Shown one piece after another: positions 42,429-49,902 of a stretch of DNA of 64,000 nucleotides. The position numbers and the translations under genes are program-made. The notes below the pieces were generated by a model. It was not told the DNA's origin. It saw nothing but the letters and a program-made list of their open reading frames with translations, and did not search any database. The stretch is from NCBI RefSeq assembly GCF_026712185.1, contig NZ_JAPPUX010000003.1:124001-188000 (forward strand). Direction: 5' to 3'. Position 1 is the first letter of the stretch. Each line of letters opens with the position of its first letter. This DNA comes from Nocardioides pini (lineage in GTDB: Bacteria; Actinomycetota; Actinomycetes; Propionibacteriales; Nocardioidaceae).

Positions 42429-44213
42429 TCAGACGACCCGGAGGCCGCCGTCGTCGTACGCGGATGTCTTGGGCGCGTTGCCTGCCATCGCCTCGCTCAT
42501 CGCGTTCACGAGCGCAGACCAACCGTCGATCTTGTCGGCGGCCGAGGCCTTGTCGGGCTTCACGTTCCCGGCCGCGTCGTACGCGACCGCGAGGTTGTCG
42601 GTCATCCACGTCATCACGTCGTTACCGCCGTGCCGGATCATCGGGACGCCGGACGCCTGCCCGGTGAGCAGGAGGCGCTTGACTTCCTTGAGCGGCGCGG
42701 ACATCGAGGCGAACCCCTGCCCGAGCTTGACCATCTCGAAGCCGTCGTCGGTGAGGTCGATGGTCAACTGCGAGGCGTTCCACCGGTCGAAGGCGACGGT
42801 CTGGACGTCGAGCAGGTCGGCGTCCTCGTTCATCGACGCCCTGACGTACGCGTAGTCCGTCACGTTGCCCGGGGTCGTCCGGAGCCATCCGCGGCCCAGC
42901 CACACCATCGCTTCGCCCGCTGTGCGGGTGTTCAGGTCGTCCAGCGCCGCCTCGGGCACCCACATACGCCAGAGCGCGTCGAAGCCGTCGTCGTCGCGCG
43001 GCAGGAGCCAACACAAGGCCGTGAGGTCGGATGTGGATGCGAGGTCGAGGCCGCCGTACGCCCGCCGGTTGCGGAGCGCGTCGGTGTCGAGCCAGGCGTT
43101 GTCGTCCCCGGCGTTGGCGCGCCACGTGTCGAGGTTGACGAACCGGGCCGCCTGCTTCGTGCGGATGCCGAGGTGGAGCCGCTGGTAGGCGGCGAGGGCC
43201 GACGGGTCGTTCTTCGCCTTCTTCGCTTCGGCGGCGAGGTACGCGGCCGACGGGCTGATGCCGTAGCCGGGGTTCGCCTTCTTCTGCGTCTCGACGGCGA
43301 AGGGGTCGTCGTCCTTGTTGGCCGCCCACACCACGCCGTAGACGTGCTCGTCGCGGATCGTGCCCGCGGCGAGGGAGTCGACGTAGCGGCGCTTGCGGTC
43401 GTAGATGGTGCCGGGCTTGCCCGAGTCGGCGGTGGTGATGATGACCGACAGCGGCTGGGTGCGCGATCCACGACCCGTCTCGATGGTTTCCACGAGGTCG
43501 GGGTTCTTGTGCACGTGGAGCTCGTCCACGACGGAGCAGTGGATGTTGGCACCGTGCTGCGCGTCGGCCACCGACGACACGGGGATGATGGTCGACGCCG
43601 AGCGCAGGTGGATGACCTTCTCGGCGTACGCCTTCACGCGGCCCTTGAGCGCGGGTGCCTTCTCGGCGAGGGTCTTGATCGGCGAGAACACGAACTTCGC
43701 CTGTTCCTTGCCGGTCGCCGCGGTCACGACCTGGGCACCCTGCTCGCCGTCGGCGCACGCCATGTAGAGCGCGATACCGGACGAGATGGTGCTCTTGCCG
43801 TTCTTGCGGGGGACGTCCACGTAGAGGTCGCGGATGATGCGGACGTACGCGTCCGCCTCGTCGTCCCAGCGGACCCAGCCGAACGTGGGGGCGAGGATGT
43901 ATGCGACCTGCCACGGATCGGGCGTCAGCGGCTGCCCGGCCCACCGGCCGGACACGTGCGTCAGCGCCTTGAACGCGGCGAGCACCTTGTCGACGCGCTC
44001 GAAGTCGAACGCCGCCCCGGGGACGTCGCGCGGCTCGGGCGTCTTGGTGTGCGGCGGGCAGTCGGGGAGCGGGATGCCCCGGTCCACCATGTACGCGTGG
44101 ACCTCGGGGGAGAGTTTGAGGTCCTTGATCGGGTCGGGCTTCTTCGCCGCGGCACGCTTCGCCGGGTTGCCCGAGCGCCGGTCAGTCGAAGGGGTTCTCC
44201 GCGTCGTTGTCAT
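42429..44213 (-). CDS. Terminase large subunit
   Basis: 594 residues from ATG 44213 inside the end of the small subunit gene. ATPase: LYVDVPRKNGKST (Walker A variant, R-K-N-G-K-S), VSSVADAQHGANIHCSVVDELHVH (Walker B with catalytic Glu), SVIITTADSGKPG (coupling motif). Nuclease: YGGLDLASTSDLTALCWLLP (first Asp), TVAFDRWNASQLTIDL and a late acidic IDGWSALVNAM. This is the Terminase_1 family of HK97-like cos and headful phages. It translocates DNA into the head and cuts it. Confidence 0.93.
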   Translation of the reverse strand: MTTTRRTPSTDRRSGNPAKRAAAKKPDPIKDLKLSPEVHAYMVDRGIPLPDCPPHTKTPEPRDVPGAAFDFERVDKVLAAFKALTHVSGRWAGQPLTPDPWQVAYILAPTFGWVRWDDEADAYVRIIRDLYVDVPRKNGKSTISSGIALYMACADGEQGAQVVTAATGKEQAKFVFSPIKTLAEKAPALKGRVKAYAEKVIHLRSASTIIPVSSVADAQHGANIHCSVVDELHVHKNPDLVETIETGRGSRTQPLSVIITTADSGKPGTIYDRKRRYVDSLAAGTIRDEHVYGVVWAANKDDDPFAVETQKKANPGYGISPSAAYLAAEAKKAKNDPSALAAYQRLHLGIRTKQAARFVNLDTWRANAGDDNAWLDTDALRNRRAYGGLDLASTSDLTALCWLLPRDDDGFDALWRMWVPEAALDDLNTRTAGEAMVWLGRGWLRTTPGNVTDYAYVRASMNEDADLLDVQTVAFDRWNASQLTIDLTDDGFEMVKLGQGFASMSAPLKEVKRLLLTGQASGVPMIRHGGNDVMTWMTDNLAVAYDAAGNVKPDKASAADKIDGWSALVNAMSEAMAGNAPKTSAYDDGGLRVV

Positions 44214-44637
44214 CCGCCCCACCCCTCGCAAGGGCCTGCTCCGTCGAGGGCGTCAGGCCGAAGTGGGCGGCGATGGCGCGAAGTTCCTTGGCCGCCGCGT
44301 GCTTGATCCCGACCGCGGGGTGCTTGAGCGTCCCCTGCCGGGCGTCGATGTAGTAGCCCTCGCGCTTGATGGTCGCCGTCGCCTCCACGAAGTCGACCCA
44401 CGTCTCGCAATAGGTGGCGAGCACCTCGGCGTCGCCCTCCTTGAGCAGGTCGAGGCGGGTGAGCTCGGGCGTGATGCGCCGCCACACGTCGAGGGCCTCG
44501 CCCTCAAGCCAGATCGGCGGGTGCGGCGGGGTCCGCTTGAACCCCGGACCCTGCTCGACCTTCCGGCCGCCGCTGTCGCGTCCATCCCCGCGCCCCTTGA
44601 GGAGACGGAGGTTCGCCGGTTCCTGTGCCTGTGCCAT
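44182..44637 (-). CDS. Terminase small subunit (P27 family)
   Basis: 151 residues: ANLRLLKGRGDGRDSGGRKV, then PHPPIWLEGEALDVWRRITPELTRLDLLKEGDAEVLATYCETW, and LKHPAVGIKHAAAKELRAIAAHFGLTPST. The P27 family text 'W-x-x-x-xPeL...LL...D...l..yc' is clear. It recognises the packaging site; the dyad-rich gap at 44640-44860 directly upstream is the likely target. Confidence 0.85.
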   Translation of the reverse strand: MAQAQEPANLRLLKGRGDGRDSGGRKVEQGPGFKRTPPHPPIWLEGEALDVWRRITPELTRLDLLKEGDAEVLATYCETWVDFVEATATIKREGYYIDARQGTLKHPAVGIKHAAAKELRAIAAHFGLTPSTEQALARGGADDNDAENPFD

Positions 44638-44639
44638 GC

Positions 44640-44860
44640 CGTGCCCCCCGTTCGTCTCGGTCTAGGTCTGATGGACTCCCCCTATGTGGGAAGTTGATCC
44701 ACTGCGTACGCGGCTACCGCGCCGTGGCCTCGTGGGTGGGGTCGCCGTGATGGCGACTCCCCTTCGTGGTGGGTTGGTTCCCCCTAGGTAGGCGCATACC
44801 CGTGTATGCGTCCCTAGGGGGCGTAGGGGGACACCGGTAACCGGTGGGTGGTCTACCCGA
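44640..44860. other. Candidate cos/packaging region with nested dyads
   Basis: No gene fits in this 221-bp gap between HNH and small terminase genes. CCCCCTAG (44780-44787) pairs with 44814-44821, and inside it CGCATAC (44793-44799) with GTATGCG (44804-44810). CACCGGT-A-ACCGGTG is centred on 44839, and GTCGCC/GGCGAC lies near 44745. In HNH-encoding cos phages the cohesive-end site lies exactly here; the nick position cannot be read from sequence alone. Confidence 0.55.
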
Positions 44861-45211
44861 CTAGGGGGACCGTCGTGCCCGGCGCGTGTTCCTAGAGGCG
44901 TTCTCCGCGCGAGTCTTGATGTCGTGGCAGGCATGGCAGAGGCCCTGGCCGTTGGCGACGTCGTGGAGGGAGCCCCCATCGGCTACGGGGATCACGTGAT
45001 CGGCTTCCGTTGCATCCGCTTCGCCGCACGCACGGCATACCGGGTCACGGCGTAACACGGCGGTACGGAACCGCTCACGCTGGCGGCGGGTGATCTTCTG
45101 CCCGTGCTGGCTGCGCTGTTCCCACGGCGTGTAGCAGTCGGCGCACCGGCCACGGGTCACGGCCCATCCGGTACGGCACACGAGGCATCGGGAGCGTGGT
45201 GCGGTTGGCAC
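44861..45211 (-). CDS. HNH endonuclease (terminase-associated)
   Basis: 116 residues with two zinc-knuckle CxxC pairs (CLVCRTGWAVTRGRCADC) and the HNH core FRTAVLRRDPVCRACGEADATEADHVIPVADGGSLHDVANGQGLCHACHDIKT. HNH proteins next to terminase stimulate cohesive-end cleavage in HK97-type phages. Its position just before the presumed cos and terminase genes supports that role rather than a homing endonuclease. Confidence 0.88.
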   Translation of the reverse strand: MPTAPRSRCLVCRTGWAVTRGRCADCYTPWEQRSQHGQKITRRQRERFRTAVLRRDPVCRACGEADATEADHVIPVADGGSLHDVANGQGLCHACHDIKTRAENASRNTRRARRSP

Positions 45212-45547
45212 GGTGCGTCACCCCCGGGCGTGTGGTGCGTGGTGTGTGGCCCCGTGGTGGGGGGGGTGGGGGGAGGCAGGGGGTGGGGGGTGCGTGGGGG
45301 GTGGTCCCACCCGGGGGGATGCCGATACCCGGGGGGTGGCACGTGGCAGGGGGAAGGAGGCCCCGCCGTGTGCCACCGCCCCGGGTGGCCGCAGACACAA
45401 CGACGCCCACCGGGTAGCGGGCCGGTGGGCGTCGGGTGCGGCTGGTGTGCGGTTCGTGCTGCCCCGGAGCGATGAGGACGCACGTATCCCGCTGTGCATC
45501 AGTGTTGCGTAAGACGGGGGTGCTTGCCAGTCGGTGTGACCGGCGTG
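45212..45547. other. Gene-free G-rich region with terminator
   Basis: No convincing gene in 336 bp. The plus strand carries six or more runs of five to eight G within 45253-45303, a strong quadruplex-forming pattern. A 12-bp perfect hairpin, GACGCCCACCGG (45402-45413) with 45422-45433, terminates the leftward early operon. The late promoter for HNH-terminase genes should lie between the hairpin and 45211. Confidence 0.6.
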
Positions 45548-45886
45548 TCAGCAGTAGCCGACGACCCACGTCTGACCGCCGTAGGAGGCCAGGTGCTCGG
45601 GGGTCCAGCGGTGGGTGTGGCCGTCCACGGTGACCACGGCGAGACGGTCGGGGTCGAGGGACACCGGGCGCTTGGTGCACCCGGGGAACGCGTCGGCGTA
45701 CCGGTGCCACGTGACCTTGTTCGACGGCTTGCCCTGCTCCCCGGGGCCGGACGCTGCCACCTCGTCGAGGTGGTCCATCGCGGCGGGGCCAACGAGGGCC
45801 GCTGCCACGGGGACGGCGATTGCCACGTTGACCGCGAACGAGACGGCGATGTGGCGGGCGATGCGTGCGGGGCGGCGGGTCGTCAT
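45548..45886 (-). CDS. Small exported or membrane-anchored protein
   Basis: 112 residues: a basic start (MTTRRPARIARHIAVSF), a hydrophobic segment AVNVAIAVPVAAALVGPAAM, then a periplasm-like tail with two cysteines (PGCTKRP, VVGYC). A single anchor with an outside domain could serve superinfection control, but no family is recognised. Last gene before the early-operon terminator. Confidence 0.6.
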   Translation of the reverse strand: MTTRRPARIARHIAVSFAVNVAIAVPVAAALVGPAAMDHLDEVAASGPGEQGKPSNKVTWHRYADAFPGCTKRPVSLDPDRLAVVTVDGHTHRWTPEHLASYGGQTWVVGYC

Positions 45887-46107
45887 GCTGTCGAGCTTGC
45901 GGAGTGCTCGTCGGAGCGTTCAAGGCCAGACGTGGAAGCAATCAGGTCGCGCCGTCTACGCGCGCACGCGAGCTCCGAGTCGTCCCACATGCTCGAGGTG
46001 CTGCCGTAGTCCCGGGACGGGCGGCGGGTCCACCAGTCGTTAGCGGCGTACCGCTCCACGAGCAGGGACGTGACGAGGGCGTCCTTGGCGGCGTACGGGT
46101 CATCCAT
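45883..46107 (-). CDS. Small prophage protein, WhiB-less early gene of unknown function
   Basis: 74 residues from ATG 46107 (MDDPYAAKDALVTSLLVERY), overlapping the RusA-like gene end. AANDWWTRRPSRDYGSTSSMWDDSELACARRRRD is Trp/Arg-rich. No family recognised. Confidence 0.5.
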   Translation of the reverse strand: MDDPYAAKDALVTSLLVERYAANDWWTRRPSRDYGSTSSMWDDSELACARRRRDLIASTSGLERSDEHSASSTA

Positions 46108-46522
46108 CGGTGACCACCGCATCCCCGGCGCACGGCCGGACCTCCAGCACGAACCGCACGCCGTCGGGCGGGGTCTTGGTGGGCGTGTGGATGTGCTGCC
46201 CGGAGAACGGGACCTCGATCCACGAGTCATCGGTGATGACGCCCTGGGCCACGAGGGCGTCGATGCACGCCTTGAGCGTCGGGGCCATGTTGTCGGCGTC
46301 CTTGCGGTGCCGGGTGGCGGGCCAGTGGTGGAGGACGACCTCGCACCCGGCCACGTGGGGGATGCCCGCGGCGGCGATGGCCTCGCCCGCTTCCTCGATG
46401 GTGTCCTGCGTGATGTCGTTGCGCTTGCGCCAATGGAGGCGCTGGTTCTGCGACAACGGCAGGACATCCCACGGCAGGGGGACGCGGACGGTGTGCACGA
46501 GGATCAGCGGCGGCTCGGTCAC
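46100..46522 (-). CDS. RusA-like Holliday junction resolvase
   Basis: 140 residues from GTG 46522 overlapping the upstream stop. LPWDVLPLSQNQRLHWRKRNDI and WPATRHRKDADNMAPTLKACIDALVAQGVITDDSWIEV give the RusA pattern: N-x-R-x-H-W, D-x-D-N for metal binding, and a late DD before strand W-I-E-V. It would resolve four-way junctions formed by phage recombination before packaging. Confidence 0.82.
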   Translation of the reverse strand: MTEPPLILVHTVRVPLPWDVLPLSQNQRLHWRKRNDITQDTIEEAGEAIAAAGIPHVAGCEVVLHHWPATRHRKDADNMAPTLKACIDALVAQGVITDDSWIEVPFSGQHIHTPTKTPPDGVRFVLEVRPCAGDAVVTDG

Positions 46523-46779
46523 GGCGCGTCCGTCTCGGCGGGGTCGTCCACCTTGTCGGCGGCGTCGATGAGCCACCCGGCGGCCCACGCGTCGGGAATC
46601 TCGGCGGCGGCCTCGCGGAGGGTGGTGGCCCGGACGTACGCGTCCCGCTCGCTCAGGTCGCGCATGATGGCGGCCATGCTCTCGACGTCGTGGCCGGTCC
46701 GCATGGCCAGATCGGCGGCGACCTCGGCGAAGGCTGCGTAGGTGGTCACGTCGGCCTCGGTGGGGTGCTGCTCAGACAT
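46519..46779 (-). CDS. Small helical early protein
   Basis: 86 residues, MSEQHPTEADVTTYAAFAEV..., TGHDVESMAAIMRDLSERDAYVRATTLREAAAEIPDAWAAGWLIDAADKV. Alpha-helical and acidic. No family recognised. AAGGAG lies before the start; overlaps the RusA-like start. Confidence 0.55.
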   Translation of the reverse strand: MSEQHPTEADVTTYAAFAEVAADLAMRTGHDVESMAAIMRDLSERDAYVRATTLREAAAEIPDAWAAGWLIDAADKVDDPAETDAP

Positions 46780-46951
46780 AGGTGCTCCTTCGGGTGCTGC
46801 CGGAGCCGCCGCACCCGCAGTAGCGCGATGCGGCGACGATGGGGGACGGACAGCACGCGGGGTCGGGGTCGTCCCAATCGCCCGGCTCGATGTCCGCCTG
46901 GGCCGGGTCGGGCGGGGGCGGCGCGTCGTCCGCCCCCGTCCCGCCGGTCAT
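46772..46951 (-). CDS. Small Cys-rich early protein
   Basis: 59 residues from ATG 46951, overlapping the EEP stop (TGATG). Pro/Asp-rich start, then DPACCPSPIVAASRYCGCGG with four cysteines that could chelate zinc. Overlaps at both ends fit a real gene in a packed operon, but no family is known. Confidence 0.45.
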   Translation of the reverse strand: MTGGTGADDAPPPPDPAQADIEPGDWDDPDPACCPSPIVAASRYCGCGGSGSTRRSTYV

Positions 46952-47739
46952 CACGAGGTCTGGTGCCGGACGTCGAACCCGGCCTCGACGAGGAAGTGGT
47001 CGGTGAACAGGAAGAACCGGTCATCGCGGAGGACGCGGCCGTAGGCGGTGGTGACGCGGCCGTCCCGGTTGAAGCGGGCGATGACGTCGATGTTGCCGTG
47101 GCCGGTCCCGGGGTGCTTCCCGAGGTCGTCCCACACGGACGTCAGCGGCTCACCGAAGAACGTGTCGCTGCGCTTGTCGTCCATGTTCTGGTCGCCGCCG
47201 TAGAACACGAGGGCCGGACCCTTGCCCTTGCGCTTGGCGAAGCGGCCGATGGCGCGGGCGAGGCGCTTGTTCTGCGCCCAGTGGTTGACGGTGCCGTACG
47301 TCGACCCCGCCTTGAAGCGCGCCCCGGTGAGGTAGTGCGACGCGATGACGGTGATGCGGCCGAGGTCGGCGGTGTCGAACGTGCACCACAGGATGCCGCG
47401 CGGACCCCAGTGCCGGACGCTGCCCGGGATCTCGTTCGCCGGGGGGATGACCCGGACGAACCCGGACGACCAGCCCCCGGTGATGAGGGACTTGCGGACC
47501 GCGATCCAGCTCGCGTTGTGGCCCTTCACGTGGAGGCGGTAGCCGTGGCGCTTCGCCACCTTGCGGATCATCTTCCGGTAGGCCTTCGTGCTCGCCTCGG
47601 TGCCGGTGATCCACGCGACGCCGCGGCGCTCGGCCCGCTCGAAGATGGCCTCGATGTCGTGTTCCTTCTGCCCCATCGGGTCCGAGAACTGCATGGACGC
47701 GTGCATGAGGTCGAGGCGGGTGGTGGGGGTGGTGGTCAT
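46951..47739 (-). CDS. EEP-superfamily phosphodiesterase (cytoplasmic)
   Basis: 262 residues: LMHASMQFSDPMGQKEHDIE, WITGTEASTKAYRKMIRKVA (Glu), TVIASHYLTGARFK (His), LVFYGGDQNMDDKRSDT (Asp-x-Asn) and LFTDHFLVEAGF (Asp-His). These are the metal and catalytic residues of the endonuclease/exonuclease/phosphatase fold. Unlike the nuclease at 24212 it has no signal peptide. A role in early phage DNA metabolism or host DNA attack is possible. Confidence 0.7.
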   Translation of the reverse strand: MTTTPTTRLDLMHASMQFSDPMGQKEHDIEAIFERAERRGVAWITGTEASTKAYRKMIRKVAKRHGYRLHVKGHNASWIAVRKSLITGGWSSGFVRVIPPANEIPGSVRHWGPRGILWCTFDTADLGRITVIASHYLTGARFKAGSTYGTVNHWAQNKRLARAIGRFAKRKGKGPALVFYGGDQNMDDKRSDTFFGEPLTSVWDDLGKHPGTGHGNIDVIARFNRDGRVTTAYGRVLRDDRFFLFTDHFLVEAGFDVRHQTS

Positions 47740-47897
47740 GCGTTGTTGGCCTTTCTGGTCGAGCGTCCACGTGCGTTAGACGACGTGGCCGCGCGGATGC
47801 CGTTGGGGAACTCCTGCCGGAACCCCCAGCGGAAGATGAGCGCGCCGACGATGAACACGACGGCCGCGCCGATGAGGTCGCCGTTGCTGCCGATCAC
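47736..47897 (-). CDS. Single-span membrane protein, 53 residues
   Basis: GTG 47897, VIGSNGDLIGAAVVFIVGAL..., one TM segment (GAAVVFIVGALIFRWGF), then a basic tail NARGRSTRKANNA that includes a CGTCTAA heptamer on the coding strand (47776-47782). Coupled by overlaps to both neighbours. Function unknown. Confidence 0.55.
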   Translation of the reverse strand: MIGSNGDLIGAAVVFIVGALIFRWGFRQEFPNGIRAATSSNARGRSTRKANNA

Positions 47898-48208
47898 GCG
47901 ACGTCCTCTTCCTCGCCGGTGGGGGTGTCGATGACGAGGCCGCGGGGGTCGCACTCGTCGCAGACCCAGCCGTTGGGGCCGAGGGCGATGGTCATGCCCG
48001 GGTGGGCGTGGTGGCCGCACGAGACGATGGACACGGCCCGGGCCGACGTGCGGCGGCGGATCTGTGACGGCGGGATCATCTCGTTGAGCGCGATGCGCTC
48101 GTCCGTGTTCGTCTCGGTGGCGTCGGGGCGGCAGGCGGACGCGGCGCACTCACCCGGGGGGAGGTCCGACATCACGCAGCGGCCGTCGGTGTCGATGCGG
48201 TGGCTCAT
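47894..48208 (-). CDS. Small Cys/His-containing early protein
   Basis: 104 residues from ATG 48208 (ATGA overlap). Contains SCGHHAHPGMTIALGPNGWVCDECDPRG, where C-x-H-H and C-x-x-C could form one zinc site. The acidic end TGEEEDVA is disordered. No family recognised. Confidence 0.55.
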   Translation of the reverse strand: MSHRIDTDGRCVMSDLPPGECAASACRPDATETNTDERIALNEMIPPSQIRRRTSARAVSIVSCGHHAHPGMTIALGPNGWVCDECDPRGLVIDTPTGEEEDVA

Positions 48209-48546
48209 GAGACGAAGACCCCCACGAAGTCGTCGGTGCGCTGGTCGGTGAGGCCCTGCCGCTCGACCTTCGACGCGGACCCCCACGGCTTGCCCGTGTT
48301 GCCGACGCACAGGACGTCCCCGCCGTCCTTGTGCTTGCGGAAGAACCAGTCGCGGCGGGGGAGGGTGACGACGTGGGCGAGCAGGTCGCGGGCCTCGTCG
48401 GTGTCCCCGGCGATGCCGACGAGCACGAGGTGGTCGGTGATGGCGTCGCGTGCCGTGGCGGTGTCGAACGTCCCGCGGACGATCCACGTCTCGCCGGACT
48501 CGCCGAGGTCGATGACCTCCAGGCGCTCGGTCATGGTGTCGGTCAT
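48205..48546 (-). CDS. Early prophage protein, unknown function
   Basis: 113 residues from ATG 48546, MTDTMTERLEVIDLGESGET..., WIVRGTFDTATARDAITDHLVLVGIAGDTDEARDLLAHVVTL then RRDWFFRKHKDGGDVLCVGN. A mixed alpha/beta protein without known family. Confidence 0.55.
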   Translation of the reverse strand: MTDTMTERLEVIDLGESGETWIVRGTFDTATARDAITDHLVLVGIAGDTDEARDLLAHVVTLPRRDWFFRKHKDGGDVLCVGNTGKPWGSASKVERQGLTDQRTDDFVGVFVS

Positions 48547-48548
48547 GG

Positions 48549-48920
48549 TCACTTCTTCCTCTTGGGGTGGGACGCGAGTGCGCCCCCGGTCTCGGAGTTG
48601 CACGGCCCGCAGGCCGGGCGGATGTTGTTGCGCCGGTAGGTGCCGCCCTGGCACCCGGGCACGATGCGGTCGACGGTCAGCGCGTCGACCGTCATGAGCA
48701 CGCCGCAGCGGTAGCAACGGCAGGCGGGGACGCCGCCCGTGTCCCGCTCGACCTCGACCACCACCGGGGGGACACCGGCACCGCCGGGCCACACCACGAG
48801 CAGGTCGACGTCGGCGCGGAACGTCACGACGAGCCACTCGCGGCGGCGACGCCGGTCCCGGGAGTTGCCCGAGACGTTCTTGTTGGACGTGCCGCGACGA
48901 GCGACGGTCTGGGCGGTCAC
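48549..48920 (-). CDS. HNH endonuclease
   Basis: 123 residues from GTG 48920. PACRCYRCGVLMTVDALTVDRIVPGCQGGTYRRNNIRPACGPCNSETGG is an HNH core in which the first His is replaced by Asp (TVDRIVPG), with N-N-I-R-P-A-C and CxxC zinc pairs. The N-terminus is Arg-rich (NSRDRRRRREWLVV). It may be a free-standing homing-type or phage metabolic nuclease; the D-R-I variant occurs in active HNH enzymes. Confidence 0.78.
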   Translation of the reverse strand: MTAQTVARRGTSNKNVSGNSRDRRRRREWLVVTFRADVDLLVVWPGGAGVPPVVVEVERDTGGVPACRCYRCGVLMTVDALTVDRIVPGCQGGTYRRNNIRPACGPCNSETGGALASHPKRKK

Positions 48921-49048
48921 GGGGCGTCCACCGGGGCCGCGGTCCACACGAGCCGGTAGCGGTCCCAGCGGACGCGCTGACGGACGCCGGACGTGGACGC
49001 GTTGCGGTGCGCCCGGCCGAACGCGGCGGCCCACTCGTGGAACGCCAT
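48917..49048 (-). CDS. 43-residue early micro-protein
   Basis: ATG 49048 to TGA 48917 encodes MAFHEWAAAFGRAHRNASTS..., VRWDRYRLVWTAAPVDAP. It shares TGATG with the preceding micro-gene and GTGA with the HNH gene, the tight coupling seen across this operon. Function unknown. Confidence 0.5.
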   Translation of the reverse strand: MAFHEWAAAFGRAHRNASTSGVRQRVRWDRYRLVWTAAPVDAP

Positions 49049-49137
49049 CACCGCTCGTCCTCATGCACGAGCTCGTCGGCCCACGCGCCGAGCTCGATGG
49101 CGAGGCGGGTCAGGAACGCGGCGAGGGCGTCACGCAT
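49048..49137 (-). CDS. 29-residue early micro-protein
   Basis: ATG 49137 to TGA 49048: MRDALAAFLTRLAIELGAWA, DELVHEDER. One amphipathic helix. Supported by stop/start overlap on the downstream side and by 8-bp overlap with the gene before it; the small size makes it tentative. Confidence 0.4.
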   Translation of the reverse strand: MRDALAAFLTRLAIELGAWADELVHEDER

Positions 49138-49321
49138 CGTCGGCCGCCGGGGTGATCGTGACGGCGTGGACCTGGCCCCGGAACCCGACGCGGGCCGAGA
49201 CGAGGGCGTCCGGCGGCAGGTCGTCGCGGAGGGCCGACTGGACGAGGCCGGTCAACTGGTCGAGGGTCATGCCGCGCTTGCGGTCGCCCGGCAGGACGGC
49301 CTTCGTGAGTGCTTCCTTCAT
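49130..49321 (-). CDS. Small early prophage protein
   Basis: 63 residues, MKEALTKAVLPGDRKRGMTL..., DQLTGLVQSALRDDLPPDALVSARVGFRGQVHAVTI. A helix followed by a short beta part ('PPDALVSARVGFRGQV'), a pattern seen in several actinophages. Function unknown. AAGGAGCACC precedes the start. Confidence 0.55.
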   Translation of the reverse strand: MKEALTKAVLPGDRKRGMTLDQLTGLVQSALRDDLPPDALVSARVGFRGQVHAVTITPAADDA

Positions 49322-49379
49322 CGGTGCTCCTTCGGTGGTGGACGGCCGTCCGCGCTCGTTAGACGGCCGGGATACGGGA

Positions 49380-49410
49380 GGGCCGCCCGGTCGGTGTGAC
49401 CGGGCGGCCC
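49380..49410 (-). terminator. Terminator after the zinc-finger gene
   Basis: GGGCCGCCCGGTC (49380-49392) pairs perfectly with 49398-49410, 13-bp stem. A TTAGACG heptamer lies next to it at 49359-49365. Confidence 0.75.
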
Positions 49411-49420
49411 GGGGGGGGGA

Positions 49421-49876
49421 TCACTTCAGGCGGGCGTCCCGGCACTTGCGGCACTCGACGCCGCGGCGGCCGCCCTTGGTGGTGGGGAACGCCTTTGCGG
49501 GCTTCGTCTCGCCGCACGCCCCGGCGCACTCGCGGGTGGCGTCGGCGTCCGTCGGCTCCCACGTGCGCTCGGCGCGCTTGCCGGGGCGCTTGGTCGGGGC
49601 CGGGGCCTTGCCCGCGCCGCAGCAGTCGCACTCCGTCTCGTCGGCGTTGAGGTTGCAGTGCTCGGCGTTGTTGCAACCGCCGCAGTCGACGTCCTCGTTG
49701 GCCTCAAGGACCGGGGCGACCGGGGCCGGGGCCGGGATGGTGTCGATGACGACCTCGCCCTTCGGGCTGACGAGCTTGAAGCCGCCGTCGGCCTTCTCGC
49801 CCGCTCGCGTGGCGTCGATCTTGCGGCTGTAGGTCTTGGTGGTGCCGTCCGCGGTGGTGAGGGTGAACTTCGACAT
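49421..49876 (-). CDS. Cysteine-rich protein with shared zinc-finger module
   Basis: 151 residues. Residues 1-45 are a beta-rich basic domain (FTLTTADGTTKTYSRKIDAT), the middle has CGGCNNAEHC and CDCCGAGK, and residues 115-150 are the finger ECAGACGETKPAKAFPTTKGGRRGVECRKCRDARLK. The finger matches those at 20973 and 22584. Ten or more cysteines suggest two or three zinc ions. It is a monocistronic unit with promoter cassette P6 and its own terminator, so it is likely expressed like the left-arm genes. Confidence 0.7.
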   Translation of the reverse strand: MSKFTLTTADGTTKTYSRKIDATRAGEKADGGFKLVSPKGEVVIDTIPAPAPVAPVLEANEDVDCGGCNNAEHCNLNADETECDCCGAGKAPAPTKRPGKRAERTWEPTDADATRECAGACGETKPAKAFPTTKGGRRGVECRKCRDARLK

Positions 49877-49902
49877 CGTGTGCTCCTTGGCTAGTGGTGC
49901 TG

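Noticed and set aside
46951..47739. Duplicate of the secreted nuclease at 24212
   Set aside because: Same fold class, but the motif context differs and no signal peptide is present; not a duplicate.
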